From NCBI GenBank assembly GCA_029215795.1, contig JARDYH010000001.1:308107154-308171153 (forward strand): a stretch of 64,000 nt of DNA, given 5' to 3'. Position 1 is the first letter of the stretch. Each line of letters starts with the position of its first letter. The notes beneath the pieces were generated by a model. The model saw only the letters and a program-made list of their open reading frames with translations, was not told the origin of the DNA and did not search any database. This document shows positions 12,701 through 27,300 of the stretch, one piece after another. The position numbers and the translations under genes were made by a program. The stretch comes from Anniella stebbinsi. Taxonomy: Eukaryota; Chordata; Lepidosauria; Squamata; Anniellidae.

Positions 12701-15700
12701 AAAGATCCACAAATTACTCTAACTTTAACTATTCAGTTACAAGCACAGTCAGTCGCCGTTGAAGCTCCCTTACAGGGAGCCCCCACAGTGTTCACTGATG
12801 GCTCCCCAAAACAGGGTGTTCTTACCTATGTAGATACCATTACTAAAACTTGGCGATTTTCATACACTCCTATTCAAGTTTCTGCGCAGCGAGTTGAAAT
12901 TGCTGCAGTAATACTTGCTTTCCGGCAGTTTGCACAGCAACCATTTAACCTCATTGTAGATACCATGTATGTCTATAACCTTATCTTTCATTTAGCTGAT
13001 TCTCTGCTGACTGCTCAAACTGATCACAATTTAATGGCGTTCTTTGCAGAATGCTCTATCACAGCTTACAATTCCCTTTTTCGTTGCGCATATCCGCAGC
13101 CATACTTCCTTGCCAGGGCCATTGAGTTTTAGCAATGCTCAGGCAGATGCTGCTTTGCGACATCCAGCTGCGAATTCATTATTCTCCGACCCTTTCCAGA
13201 GCCATTCCTTTTTCCACCAATCTGTGAAGTCCTTAGCGCGCCAATTTTCTCTCCCGCTGACACAGGCACAAGCGATTGTACGAAATTGTTCCTTCCATAA
13301 TTCCTCCCCATCTATGGGGGTAAACCCCAGAGGAGAAAAAGCTAACTGTCTATGACAAATGGACGTTACCCATTTTCCTCCCTTTAAACCTTATTCTCTT
13401 CTTCATGTTAGTATTGACACTTACTCCCATTACCTTCATGTAACCGCACAGAAACATGAGAATGCCCTGCCGTGACAACACATTTGTTGGCAGCCATTGC
13501 TATTTTAGGCAAGCCCCAAAAACTTAAAACAGATAATGCACCTGCTTATGCATCCAAAGTGCTAGAAGATTTTTGCTCCCAATGGGATATTGTTCTCACC
13601 CATGGGATTCCCTGTAACTCGCAAGGGCAAGCTATTGTTGAGAGAGCCAATCGCACTCTTAAAGAACTCCTTAATAAGCATGTTAAACAAGCTGCTATCC
13701 TTCCCCATTACCGCAATATTCAAACTCATTTAGCTGTAGTCCTGTTTATTTGGAATCATTTAATTATTGAACTGATAGCATGTCTCCGGTGCAGCGTCAT
13801 TTTGGTTGTCTTCCTAACCTTCCACGTCCACAGGTATTATATCGTCAGCTTCCTGATCCACAGTGGAAAGGCCCTGTTCCTCTCATCACCTGGGGTCGTG
13901 GTTATGCTGCAGTGTTCACCAGTGACGGTCCCGTTTGGATTCCTGCGAAGTGTGTCAAACCTTATCATTCTAATGTCGTGGCATCAAGCCCTTCCCAATC
14001 CGATTCCGTATTTCAATCCTCAGCTTCACCAGACTGCTCCGCGACAACCGTTGCCTCCGAAAGCTCCGGTACCAATGATAACGTAGAGAACAATCAAAAA
14101 GACAACTAATACAGCCCAAAGATGTCTCCAACAAGAGCTGCCTGAAACTCCTGAAAATTTAGTTACTGCTGTCTTTGCTGTAATTACCGCTAATTCCGTG
14201 ATGATGTTATGTCTAACCTCACTATTATTTAATTTAAGCGCCGCTGCCCCAATACCTGCAGTTTCTTTGACGCCTGATGCTAATCTTTGGGTTCGACACG
14301 CCCTGTATATGTTTGCCATTCATGGTCGTAATGCTACTTTGTATTATGAACATCCATTAACTGCTAGCCAAGTAGCTTTTATTCCTACTGCTTTTATCAC
14401 TCCTGAAATTGTTGTATCTCAACTGCAGCATATTCATCAATCAGCGCTATTTGCTAACCCCGAGAGCTTAAATCAGACCAAATGGCATTCTTTTTGAGTT
14501 TCTAAAGTCACTCCAGCTATGTGCTTCTGTTGTCATGCCACTGGCACTTGGAATACGAAGTGGCGTGATTGGCATAGAGCCGTTAGAATCCTTGCTGCAG
14601 TAGGTAATTATTCAGCTTGTACTGGCAAATTTTGGTTATGGGGGAATTATAACTCTTCCTATCCCCTCCACGACGCTCAATGACATTTATAAACCTTTCC
14701 CTATGTTTCAGCCAAATTATACAGCTATGACCGGTAGTATCTGTAGTGGCTGGCAGATCCAAGACCCTAATTTATGTTTTTTCTTCAATAACACAGCTGC
14801 CAATTATCTCCCAGGCGCGTATCAATGTGCCGCTTTAGGTTACCTCATTTTGCCAGTACAAGTTGTTCATTCAGTAGCTCCACGGAGAGCTCGAGCTATT
14901 CAGAGTGGCCCTTTAGGACTTCATTGCTCTGATACTGTCATTATTGATACACAACTATCCGAGCTGCCTGATGGGTCTCGAGCTGTTTTAGGAGCAATCA
15001 CTGGCACTTTATCTTTAGGATCCTACCCTGGAATAATTGCGCAAGAAAATAGGCGCTCTATTCTTGGATTAACTTGTCGTTTAGAAAAAACAGTTAACGC
15101 TACTGGCAATATTGTGCGTGATTTGCAAATCGAAATTGATGAATTGCATCAAGACCAAATGCAGTATCGCTTTGCAATAGACTACCTTCTAGCAAAAACT
15201 GGTGGGTTCTGTAAATTAGTAAGCCCTGCTGGTTGTGCAGTTCATTTCCATGACTTAAATCAGACTACTGAAGATCAGTTAGCTAATCTAGAACATTATA
15301 TTCAAAACAATGTTCATATACAATTCTCTGTGTTTTCATGGTTAACAGATTGGCTTCCCAACTTTACATATCTCCGACAGTTATTCTTTTATGTCATTTG
15401 TGGAATAGCTATTTTAATTTCCTTGTGTTGTTTTGTTCAGTGTATCCCTTCTCTGTTTATGATAGTAAAAAATTGCTTTCCCTATAATTCATATTCAATG
15501 CACAAACCGTTATTTCACAAACCTTCTTAGTAATTAAAATGGAAAAAGAGATGAGATGAAGGCGAGTAGCGTTGCTGGGCACACCCTGACGTGACCTCGT
15601 TCTTTTCTGTCTCCAATCTTATCCGACTGCATACAAGATGTTCTTGATGAGCTGCTACTGTTCCCCAGTCCATGAAATGTTGCATTCTTATGTTTCTCTT

Positions 15701-18700
15701 GTATTGTGCTCTATTGTGTATTTGCATGCTGTGCCCTCGTGAACAGTAAGGCTGTGCCCTCGTGTACAGCAAGACTAAAGATCTATATAAACCTTGCTAA
15801 GCTACAATAAAGGATGCTTCTTGCCAGCAACATAACGGTGTGTGTCTCATCTTTCCTTCAGTGTTTGCTGTGGCCTATGGCTAACAGTAGTAAGACAGAA
15901 ACAGGTCTTGCCACCTGGTCAAACTTATGAAAAGATGAGCTCTACATTTGATAAGTAAAATAAAATTGTAGATGGAAAACTCTAATTGAAAACTCTAATT
16001 GAACCTGGGCTTTTCACTGGAATTAATTACCAAGCAGCTCATTTGACGAAGTGATCTCCTATCCCATAATACATTTTGATCCAAAGTAGCTCCTCTTAGA
16101 ATCCACCTCCTCACACATGTAAACCTGTGCACATGATGGCAATCCTGTACTATCTCCTATGTGTACGAAGATGTGAAATGTAATAAATAAATAACAAAAA
16201 ATTCTGCATTGGATGGAGGGATTAGATTGTGTGTTTGGCTAGTCTTTAAGATGTCACAAGACTCTTTGGTGTTTCAATCATCATCATTAGGCTATAAATA
16301 GAGGCTGAAAGATAATTTTCCTGCCACAAAGACAGAGCTCATTAATGATGTAGGCTACCTACTTCAACAAAGTGTACTTTTGGTTACCCACTTTAGTTAC
16401 TCTATGCTTGGAAGAACAAAGAGTTTTGTCTCTTTTTTAAATAAGTAAGACAATTTGAGGAGTCTGTCATCCTTCACACTCAAAACAGCAAGTAGCACAT
16501 GAAGGTTGTCCAGTAAACAGCATTTTACTGGATGGCAAATGAAGCTTACCCATGGCTAATGAAGACAAATCTAAAACAGAATGTAACTGACAGCCAGTGT
16601 GGCATAGTGTTTATAGAGTGTCAGACTACAACCAAGGAGACCCAAGTTCAACTCCCAATACAGCCATGAAGCTTCCTAAGTGACCATGACCCAGCCATAC
16701 TCTCAATCTACCCTACCTCACGGGTTTGTTTTGAGGACATAAGAGCAGGTGAAATACAGGCTAAAGCTATATAGCCATCTTGAGCTTCTTGGAGGAAGAG
16801 TAGCATATAAATCTAACAAAATGAAACAATAAAATGAGATATATTAACATGATCCAACCATAGAGAGATGCTTTCACAAAAGGTGAAATAGTTACAAGTA
16901 GCGAACAGATCTTTTGATGTTTTACTTTAAAAAGGAAATCCAAACTCCCTCACAAGGATACACTAAAATCTCAGGCCTCCAGCAATTTACTGATTATGAA
17001 TGGAAATAAAATAATTATGCAAATGTGGTTGATGCAAATAGTACCTACAAGTGGAATTTTCAACAAAATGTTGTGCAGTGTGGAATTCTTCTGGTTCATG
17101 TTTCCAACTATTCCATTCCCTCTCCACCCAATTCATGTTGTTGTTTTTTCAGCCAGCATTCCACACCCACTGAGCATGCTCAGTCCTCACAGGGCTATTT
17201 TGAAGATAACCCTTAAGGGGTTTCTCTAAAGTTTTTTTGTACCTCTGTAAACCTAGATGTTTTCCTAAGCCTGCTGATACCCCCTTTTGCATGGATGGTG
17301 ACATTTTGGCTACGTAAGGACCAGAAATGTGAAAATTAAGTTCCGTATCTGTATATATGATGATGGCATAGAGAAAAAGAGCTACACAGCACAGAAACAG
17401 AGAGTGGTAATTTGCTACCTAATATACAATCCTATCCCTTACCCCTAAAATCCTAACTGTGACAGCAGGTTTTCTTTCCCCCCGTCTATTTCCCCCTTCA
17501 CCCACCAATTTCCTTCCACACATTATATAGCTATAAAAATGACTCCGTCCATAAGTACCAATATGCAAACAGCTTCACAACAGAAGTCAAGGACATGCTT
17601 AAAGGTAGGAAGGTCAGCACCAGATAAATGTCATGGGGGTGCAAGGGAGATATACCATTACACGAACATATCTGAAGCATGCAAAGGTAGAAGACACTGC
17701 AGGACAACAGGGCACCCACCAGAGACATAAAACCAGGAGAGCAATGCAGAGGTCATCTGGAATCACTATACACAACTACAGCCAGATCACAAGATCAACA
17801 TCCAACAGTTTATCCCATGGTTGCCCAAAAATAAAGTACATAAGAAAGAGACTTCCAGACAGCTTCCCATAAATGCAATGCAATGGCCATAAACAATGTG
17901 TACGCACATCCAGAGTATGCACTGGAGTAGATTGCAGATGCTCTTAGCAGTTCATTGGGGGTATCTCAACCTTGTAGCTAATGCAATATCTTGGAAATCC
18001 TATGTGAGCTTTTGCAGTCTTGCATCTCTTTCTATACAGGCAGAAATATTTCTCAACTTTGTAGAATGGCATAATATACCTATGGCCAGAAACTGCAAAA
18101 ATGTGAGAGAAGACCCCTGTCAAAAGAGTTGTCAGGAAAGACTACAGATCACACCACCCATCTGGGCCAAGATCTGAATGGCAGTACCTGCTGACTCTGC
18201 AAACCACAGCTTTTGATTAAGAAATGAAGCATGAACATCATTTGCCTGTAGCAAAATGACTGTTTTGGACAATATTAATTTCTGAGATGTGAATTAGAAA
18301 CATAACCTGGATATGGCCACTTTGTGAAATTACAGTACTCATTTGCACTAATGCAACATTCTATAAAAGTTCAGTCCTCTGCAGACATTTTTTAAAAAGA
18401 AATTGACTTTCAAAGCATGGTAGCACATAAAGCATGGAACAGTGGGAACATCTCTAAATGCAAGATCAAACTATATGTGTACTTCTTCTGTTTTAGAACA
18501 GCATTTCCCAAATAGTGGATCAGGGAACAAAAGCAAGCTGATCAAGCTTTCTGTATGGTCCTCAAGATGCCAGCTACTGCTATCAACAGAATGCTACATA
18601 AACTATAGTTTCATTTAAAGTGGGAACCAACAAAGATGACACTGAATTGACAGATATCTTTAGTAACTCAGCTATTTCAGTGCCAATTGACAAAACTATC

Positions 18701-21700
18701 CATTTTCCACTTGTCATCTTCAATAAACAGAGTTCTCAGCTTCAGGGTAAATCCAAATCCCAGTATTTAGAAGGCTCTGCACAATTAAAAACTGTTTATG
18801 ACTACGTTTACCTCCATAACCTCCTGGTTACCTGTACAGTGTCTCTCCCTCACTTGATTTGAAAGAGTGTATGGAAGGGTAACCTTTTGATTACTTCCAG
18901 TTCATCTTCTAATTGTAATGTCAACAAAGCGTATTTTTATAGTGTCCTAAACTGAGAACTTTTAATTATACTCCAAGTCGCATATTTGAATATAGTCCAT
19001 TATACTCAAATATGAACCTAATACTAAAATATATTTATGTATGATATAGCTAGATCTCCACAGAAATCTTTAGTAAAAGGTGAAAGATTCATACTATCTG
19101 AAGAGAAACCAGAGTATATAGCTAGATCTATTCCCACCCATCCAATGTAGGGAGTATTCAGCATGCAACCAAGAGTAAGCCATTATTCAATTCCTTTAGT
19201 CCCAAAAATATGTGCTTTAATAAACATGAACGCACCTGCTTAAATGTGAAATGAAGCTACCTCTAGCTGTTGAACTGTAAAAATATAATATACACTAGAA
19301 ACTCCACTGTGCATTTATGAAGTTTTTAGCTTTTGAGTTTCTGTTTTTAATCTGGTACAGTATTTTAAATCTTTGCACTGCTGCTAGCTTCTATTTGGTT
19401 ATTTTTTGTTATTTTTTACACTATAGTGTTAAACTTTTATATTGCATTTTATCATCTTGTATGTTATGGTTTTAATTGTTGTGAACCACCCAGAGAGCTT
19501 TGGTTATTGGATGGTACAGAAATGCAATAAATAAGTGTGGCCCTGTTGTACCAGCTAGACCTGCAAAACTAATAAAGGAAATGTCTACAAGATTGCCTTC
19601 AAATAAACTGACACACTTTTCAGTGAGTTATCTGAAACTGCCCTGCTTACTTGGAATTTGAGCAACATGTCCAAAGTGTAATAAAGTGTTTGATAATATC
19701 TAGCACATTTTAAATCAGAACAGCCGTGTCCAATTTCTATAAAAATCTAACAAGTAAATACCTTTTTATTGCAAACCGTGACTATTCAATTAGAAATGTT
19801 CCACTATTATGGAGCAAAGAGTTGCCATACACCCTTGTTTATAACACTAAGGGTGATTTTTTAAAAAGAAAAAACCTCTTTCCATCTAGGAAAATATGCA
19901 CATAACACATTGTGTGAAGTGGAGCACAAGTCCCCCCACCCTGAATATTTTGGTTAACAAGCTACGAAAAATGCCCTATACATAACTACTGTTGTTATCT
20001 AATGTTTAATCTGTGTGGCCTCTGTGAGGCCTTGTGTTGTTAGTCAAAGGCCTGTGTAGTAGTTGCTCATGATATTCTGAAAGGGGGGGGGGGGAGAATC
20101 ACTTTGAATATTGTTATACGGGGCATGGATCAGGTAAATACAATTCTAATTGGTTGGGGATTTTAGCTAGGCTGGGGAAAGGGCAATTAAGGTATGTCAA
20201 TTGACAGTTGAGAGTCAGTCTGCGGTAATCAGGGAGGAAAAAAGTCTGTTAGCTGGTATGTGGTGTTTTAGAAGGATTAAGAGGAAGCTGAGGGGAAAGT
20301 GAACAGCCAAGGCCTGGATGTTAAGCTACTCCTTTTGTGTGAGATAATCTTATGTAGGGAGCCGGTGGCTGTGTTATGCCAAGAGGCTGCCATAAGATCT
20401 TGACAGAAGATGGTTATACAAGCAGGCAGCAAAATCTTATAACTGTCAGCGCAGCCAGAAACGCAATAGGAGGAGTTTAGGTGTCAGAGGAAGACTGTAC
20501 TCAGAAACTGGACCTGGCTGCGAGCATATCTGGCTGGGAATTTGGCTGATGTAAAAGAAGTCATTAGAAGCTTGTAATAGCAACAATGTTTCTTAAGTCC
20601 TTAAGAATTGTCACTAAACAGTCTTTTGAAAATTCCTAAGTAAATATTAGTAATCCCTTATGTACAAAATATTCCTTTTGTTAATCTGGTAGTAAAAAAG
20701 TTAAATATTTTTGCTAACAAAAGACTGAAGATGGCTAATGTGATCTGGAATGGTGAAATGCTCTGACTGAGGGTTTTGGGGAGACTTACAAAAAGACCCC
20801 CTAAAAGACCTCAGATTCATATTTAGGAATCAGACTAGACTCATGATCCCTGGGCAAAAAGTCTTTGAAGTTCTGATTCTATGCTAATTGATTTTATCTT
20901 ACTACTGCCAGACTGTCTTTGAAGAAAAGGAGGGGAAATACATCTGATTTTACAAGCAATTTCATTGAACTTGTTCAAGGCCACGGTGTGCTATTCAGAG
21001 TGTGCAAGTGAGATGAAGAACTGAGCATGCTCAGAAACCCGCTAAAAGGAGAAAAAAATACTTTTTGACATAATGGGGTGCACTTGTTGATAAAGAGAAG
21101 ACACTAGTTGGGCAGGGGAAGGAGCAGCACGGAGAACTAATGACAATATGACCGAGAATGACTGAAGATGACTGTGAGTTCAAAAGATGATGTACCAGGG
21201 AGAAATATATCAAGCAAGATAACATGTCCAGATGGCAGACTTCTAGCTATATTTTAGGAAATATCAGATTAATTCTTAGCAGTGCCAGAAATGTTCCCAA
21301 AATATATGGGCATAAAATGTGTGACTGGGGAAGATAAAGACACTTTACTTCTGGTTGGCAAGCGGGTAGTCTAATCACATACACACACACCCTTGTGATT
21401 GGAAGATAGTTGTTCATTGGGGGGGCACCTTTGGCCAGAGCAAATGTATAAAAGCACAGGTAGTGAGGGCTCATGTGGGCTGCTGCTCCTCCTCCACTAA
21501 TTTCTGTGTGCCCCGTCATCAGACCAAAGGATTTGGGTAAGTATAGATCTCTTTAAACTCTTAGACTTTGGGTCACAGAATACTTTATGAAGTTAAAACG
21601 TAGAATCATTTCTGAGGTTCGGTCTTAGAATATTTCTTAAGGATGGGACTTAGAATTATTTCCAAGTCTTGGGTTTTCCTTTTCACTTTAACGTCTACCT

Positions 21701-24308
21701 ATATCCTTCAAATGCCTAGAATACTTTAATGCTTTAGCCTGCTTTCCATATTTAAGTAACGTGCAGGAGGAAGTAAAGGAGAGTTAACAATTGTCTATAA
21801 TTGTTTTCGTTTAGGGTGTTTTATTTAGCTTAAAACCGCAAGTAGTAATCAGGAAAAGATAAGGAGTCATAACAATGTTAGAAGCTCAATCTGTTATCTT
21901 ATTAGCTAAATTCATAATACCAGCTTTGGCAATCACAATTCTTTTAATTCATTTCATGTTTTTGTTGCATTCTCTTTCTCTGTAATAATAAGAGAAGGTT
22001 TGCAATGCTCATATAACCACCATGCCAACACTTTCTTTATAATTTTGTATTTTTCTAAAAATAAATATATTCCAATTTATAATTCTGTCTGTAGTGATGT
22101 TTGTCTGTTTGGATTAGCACTAGATACCCACCAGGGTGTTTCAAACCCATTTGGTGTAGGTTCTGACATTAAATTTACACCTTTAATAAATTAGTTTTTA
22201 ATAGTTCATCTTGTCTCAAGTGTCACTGTTCTTTTCACGCACGCCTAAGATTCTTATACCAGCTGCTAAGAGGTTTCAAAGTATTCAAATGAATTGGCAG
22301 CCAGCTTGAAGAACTCTGATCTATAGCGGCAGAGATTTCTTTAGGTCCTGGAATATAACTGTTTGCTGGAAAAAAAGAAAGCCCATAGGAGGAATTGCCC
22401 AGTGAAACAGCAGTTTCCTCATAGGTGGTGGCAGTGCTGGGGAGAGGAAACTGACCATGTGGAAATCTTAAACGAAAACACCTTTTTATTGCAAACCAAG
22501 ACTATTCAATTAGAAATGTTACACTATTATATAGAAAAAAATTATCATACATCCTCACTTACAACACTCTGATTTTTTTTAAAAAAACTCTTTCCATGTA
22601 GGAAAATATGCACATATCACATTGTTTGAAGTGAGAATATTTTAGTTAACAAGCTAACCCCATTTCCTGTAGCAAAGATTCTTTCCATGAAGAAAAATCA
22701 ACATTTGAAGTAGACCTAAGTGAGTAAGGAAGCAATAAATTATTTTAAAAGCATCTCCTCAGAAATAATCTCAGAATGCATGCCTGCCTGATCAACATGG
22801 AGAACTGCATGTTGGGAATAATACAATGAATCACCTCTCTGGATTGAACAGAGAAAGCTGTCTTTCTCTTTGATGGCACAGTCCTAAAATGGCCTGAGGT
22901 ATAACACGTAAAGAGAGAGGAAACTGCAAGCAATGACAATCAGCAAGCTCAGTGATTTCATGGTATTGTTAAGACATTCTTGAGAAACCACCACCTCTCT
23001 GCCTTGGAATTTATATTTCTTGCGGTATAAGGGTATGATTAGGCTGTGGGCACAATCTCGAAAGTACAAGGCTGGGAAAAATCAAGGTACTTAGCAGCTC
23101 AATGGGCTTCCTCCCCATTCCTATCCTGGCCATAGAGCTTCTGGGAATACATACTGACATGCCTGAGGAAGCTATGAGATAATGGCTACATTTAAAGATT
23201 AAAAGATTGCAATAGCCAATGTTTTAAAGTTATACGTAACCCACTAATGGCATTTAAATCTGCCTGAGGAAGCTAGACTAAGAGATAATGGCTACATTTA
23301 AAGATTAAAAGATTGCAATAGCCAATGTTTTAAAGTTATATATAACCCACTAACTGCATCTAAATCAGTGAGTGAGCATAAATCTAGAATTGTAAACATA
23401 TCTGCAAGTGTAATACTTCAGTGACAAGTTGCAAGAAGAAATGAAGAATGGAGGACCTATGGAATGAGTGTATTTGAAGCAGACTTGGAAGACAATGGCA
23501 ATCATCAGCACTTGAATGGGTAGTTCCATAAACAAAGGGCTTAGCCTACTGCCAGGTCACAGAGGATGAAGAACTGCAAGTTCCCCAAAATTCTACATCT
23601 GCTTTACTAAACCTAATGTCATAGTGGAGACAAAGCAAGCACAGCCCCATCCTGCATAGTTTCAAATTAAGAGAAATGGGATGTCACAGTCATGAGATAG
23701 CCTTTGAACTTTTAGCTGTAGAAGAAAATCACCCACAAGAGTTCAAAGTGGGAAAGTTAACAGTAATGACTATCTGGCATATTTATTTCCTAGTGGATAG
23801 TGCACCCACAGCCATCAAAGAGAAAAAAAGGGGGAAGACTGATACCAACAAATGAGAACCTGGGCACCCAAAGTGAAGTTTGCAAGCTGACGCCCACGCA
23901 GAGGGAATTTCCAAACCCAATAACCAGATTGAAAAGACTATGAAGACCCAGACAGTTGTACCATCAGTTTAAAAGAGGAGAAGCATAACTGCAATCTACT
24001 TGGCATAATGCACAGCAAGTGCGACTTTGAGGTTTTGAGATGCAGCCCTCAGCTTAGCAGAATTTGGGCTCCCCTGAGATAACCCAGCCACAGTACACAC
24101 TCATGCTAAAGAATGCCATGATCTGAAGTGCCAACAACAAGAGTACTAAGTACTCCACCTACCTGGCTGAACCCCATGAAGTGCACCCTGCCCTGCAGGA
24201 ATAGAAACAAAATTACTTTACACCATAGTAAGTCAAGTCCTTAACCAGAACAATCCTAAGGACTGAGCTGAAGAAGCTGGAGAAAAAGTCTACAAACACA
24301 AACACAGA

Positions 24309-24340
<32 letters not shown>

Positions 24341-27300
24341 CAGAGAGAGACAGAGAGAGAGAGAAAGAGAGAGAGAGAGGGAGGGAGAGATGGTGCACAG
24401 AAAACTAGAACTGGCTAGCAAAAACTGTTAGCTGGAGGTCTAGAAATGTACCCTGCTACAATCTAGGCTCGGCTCAGTGTAGGTTTTGCTGGAGGAACTG
24501 CTTCTTTCTTGTTTAGCAGTTTTCTCATACTATAGGGAAACCTCTTTTTGCATGAGAGGGTAAGGTGTAACTTTTTCTGAGACCCAGGAATCTGAAATAC
24601 CCTATGCCCTGCCTACAATGCTGCCTACAATACTCCCTTCCAGTATTAGAACAAGCCACCAGAACGACCTTACTACATCAGGCTGCTTTTAGTGAGCTGG
24701 ATTTCAATTACAAAGCAAAAGATGGAAACAAGTGTTTAGACTTATGTTCACGTGTCCATTTCAAGGTCCTTAATATTGCTCCCCAAATATAGTAAACAGA
24801 ATGCTGTAGATAGAGCATATAACTCAAATGATCCATCATCATTTCCACTCCTCTCACGCAAATTTTGAAAGTCAAGAGAAGCCCGTCACAGGAGTGTTTA
24901 AGCAGCAATTTCAGTTCCTTGGCCTTCATGTGCAAACACACATCTCAAATTTCTGTGGGCAGGATCTTCCTCTTCCTCAGCAAAACCAAACATCCAACCA
25001 CTCATTATTGGGCCAATATCCCAGCAAAAGCCAGCAAATACAGCAGGGTATCTAGACAGAAGCAGGAAGAGAAGTTCTTGTATCGATTACCAAAGGAAAC
25101 CCCTAGAAGGTTCTAAAGTTCTAGTACAACACATGGTTTACATATTCTGAAGAGAGTCCATGTCCTCTGCTCAGTGTTGGCTTCCCTGGAGGAGCTGTTG
25201 CAGGAACATAGAAAGAAAGGCTAAGAAACTGTCTGGTTCACCCTTTTCCTAGTTCTGTCACTGGAATGCAGCATGATAATGATCCATTGAAATAACTAAT
25301 CTTTAAAATTACACTAACTCCTTAGATTTCTGCATTATTGTTTAAACCAACCCAAAGCCATAGGATATGTTTGAGTGCTTTGAAGCATGGTTTGTTAAAT
25401 TGTACCCAGTTTAAGATTACAATGAAAAATAAATCTTGTTAGCAACATTCTTTCCTCACACACACTTTCAAAAAGTGTTTTTTTGATGGAGATAACATTC
25501 TTCTAAATAGCGAAAGACATATGAACTGGGCAAAGGCACATCTAATCCAGTGGTAAACAAGATGCCTATGGGAAGCCTTTAAGCAGTATATGAGTACAAG
25601 AACTCCCTCCTGCTCATGTTCCTCAGCAACTCATATTGGGAAATGTTCTGCCGTTGATACTGGAAGTAATATACATTATGACTAATAGATATTGATAGCC
25701 TTATTCTTCCTGAATTTGCGCAATTCCCTTTTAAAACTGTCCCAAGTTGGTGGTCATCACTACATCTTGAGATAGTGAATTTCATACTATAACTATGCAC
25801 TCTGTGAAGAAGCACACCTTTTATCTATTCAGCTTCATGTGATGACCCAGGTTATAGCCTGTTGAGAGAGAAAGAAAACATTCTTCTTGTCCACTTTCTC
25901 CATACCATACATTCCTTCATACACCTCTATCATTTCCTCCTCATCCCTTACTCACCCTTTTTTAAAACTAAAAAGCCTCATAAGGAATAAATTAATTTCC
26001 TGGTGAGTAACTGGAGGAGAAAGTAAAAATATAAAGGGAAAACTTTGCAGGAGAGTGAAAGTGCAAAAGTTTCACTGACAGCACATAACAGTTAAGTATA
26101 TTTCTCATTCATCAGCACATGTGAGCTGCAAATAGTTGACTGCAATGTGTTTACATAACATTTATATCTTCCAAAAGCAGAGACATTCATAGCAAAAAGC
26201 TCAAATTATTACCCTAACCTAATGGTGTAACCTTGCGCATAATTTAGTGCTTTTTAGACCTTGGGCACTTCTGTTCCTAATTTTATTTTGCTGCTGTTTT
26301 CAATTTTATGTTTGTTTGTTTTTGTATTTTATGGTTTTAGGTAATCTTGTAAGGCCTTTACAGATTTCTAATACTGTTATGTAAAACAAATGTGAAAATG
26401 TGGTAGATACCCTAATGACAGAATTCTACACATACTGAGAATTAAGTTTACTCCCAGGTAAGTGTGCATAAAATTGGCTGCACTCCTAACCCATTTACCC
26501 AGGAGTAAGCCCCAATGAATTTAATAGGGCTTATTTCTGAGTAGATATTCATAGGACTGTGCTGAAACTGACTTTTTGAAGAACTTTGGGGAAAATTTTG
26601 ACACATCTAAACAGATAAAACATAGCTGCATTTAATCATCTGTGAACCTCAGATGGGTTCTTAAATATCAAATGTATGGTGGGACTACAGAAACCTTTAT
26701 TTCTGCATTAAATGCAGATTACAGGTCTGCATTCAAGTTACAGTGTTGGTCACTAAAAATAGGAATTACATAAGTTTGTGTTTCCTTGGGATTTGTTGTT
26801 TAAGCTGTCCTGGCTTCATGTTTTACTGTACAATTAAAGAATTTGAAGAATTTGTGCTACTGTACATAAAGCAATTTTCACTGGAGACAGCTGGCATTTG
26901 ACAAAGCATAGGTAGCACAGGTAGAACTTTTTAAACCCAAACCTGAAACCTGTGTATGGATTGCTTCTAATACAGCCTTTAGAATATGAGAGAGCCTAGC
27001 CTTCTCTGTATGCTAAAGGCAGCAGGTATACCCAACCCAAGTGATAGAAAATTTGAAGAGGAAAGAAGGAGGCAAACAGCCTTTGCTCTGATTTCTGCAC
27101 ATAGTCATTGTGCATTCAATCGCATTAAGGAAGGAATCCAAGATATTTTATATTATCAGTGCTTCCTAGCCCAGGATACTCCAGCAACCTTCACACTTTC
27201 TGAATCCCAAGCTCCTTGAAATGGTCAAAGAATATTGAGGGTCCAAAACCTATGGAGATAAAACTGGTCTCTCAGATTAAATTCAGCATGACCTACAACA

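Larger units (their letters stand above)
9759..15860 (+). mobile_element. betaretrovirus-like endogenous provirus, defective
   Basis: A complete provirus outline of 6.1 kb. It has LTRs of 304 bp each that differ at three positions, TG..CA ends and a GTGTTT duplication at 9753-9758 and 15861-15866. Inside follow, in order, a Lys-type primer site, gag, dUTPase-protease, a pol remnant, env and a purine tract. Gag, pro and the start of pol sit in three frames, each shifted by -1 from the last, the layout of betaretroviruses; the 6-bp duplication also fits. It is antisense to ARHGAP1. It is defective: the catalytic part of reverse transcriptase is missing, and gag, pol and env carry stops and frameshifts. 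The internal region is only about 5.5 kb. Confidence 0.93.
22658..26439. other. intron with a tandem duplication and a GA microsatellite
   Basis: Contains a 101/107-bp tandem duplication at 23161-23368 and a (GA)n tract at about 24305-24390. No exon was recognised. Short ORFs here have no supporting features. Confidence 0.4.

Noticed and set aside
9759..15860. Intact infectious retrovirus
   Set aside because: The catalytic RT segment is missing and gag, integrase and env carry stops and frameshifts; it is a relic.
16592..16832. Possible tRNA gene (box A and box B present)
   Set aside because: The arms do not fold as a cloverleaf, and the body and tail are those of a SINE with other copies in the window.
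24213..24398. Minus-strand ORF rich in Ser-Leu
   Set aside because: Translation of the (GA)n microsatellite.
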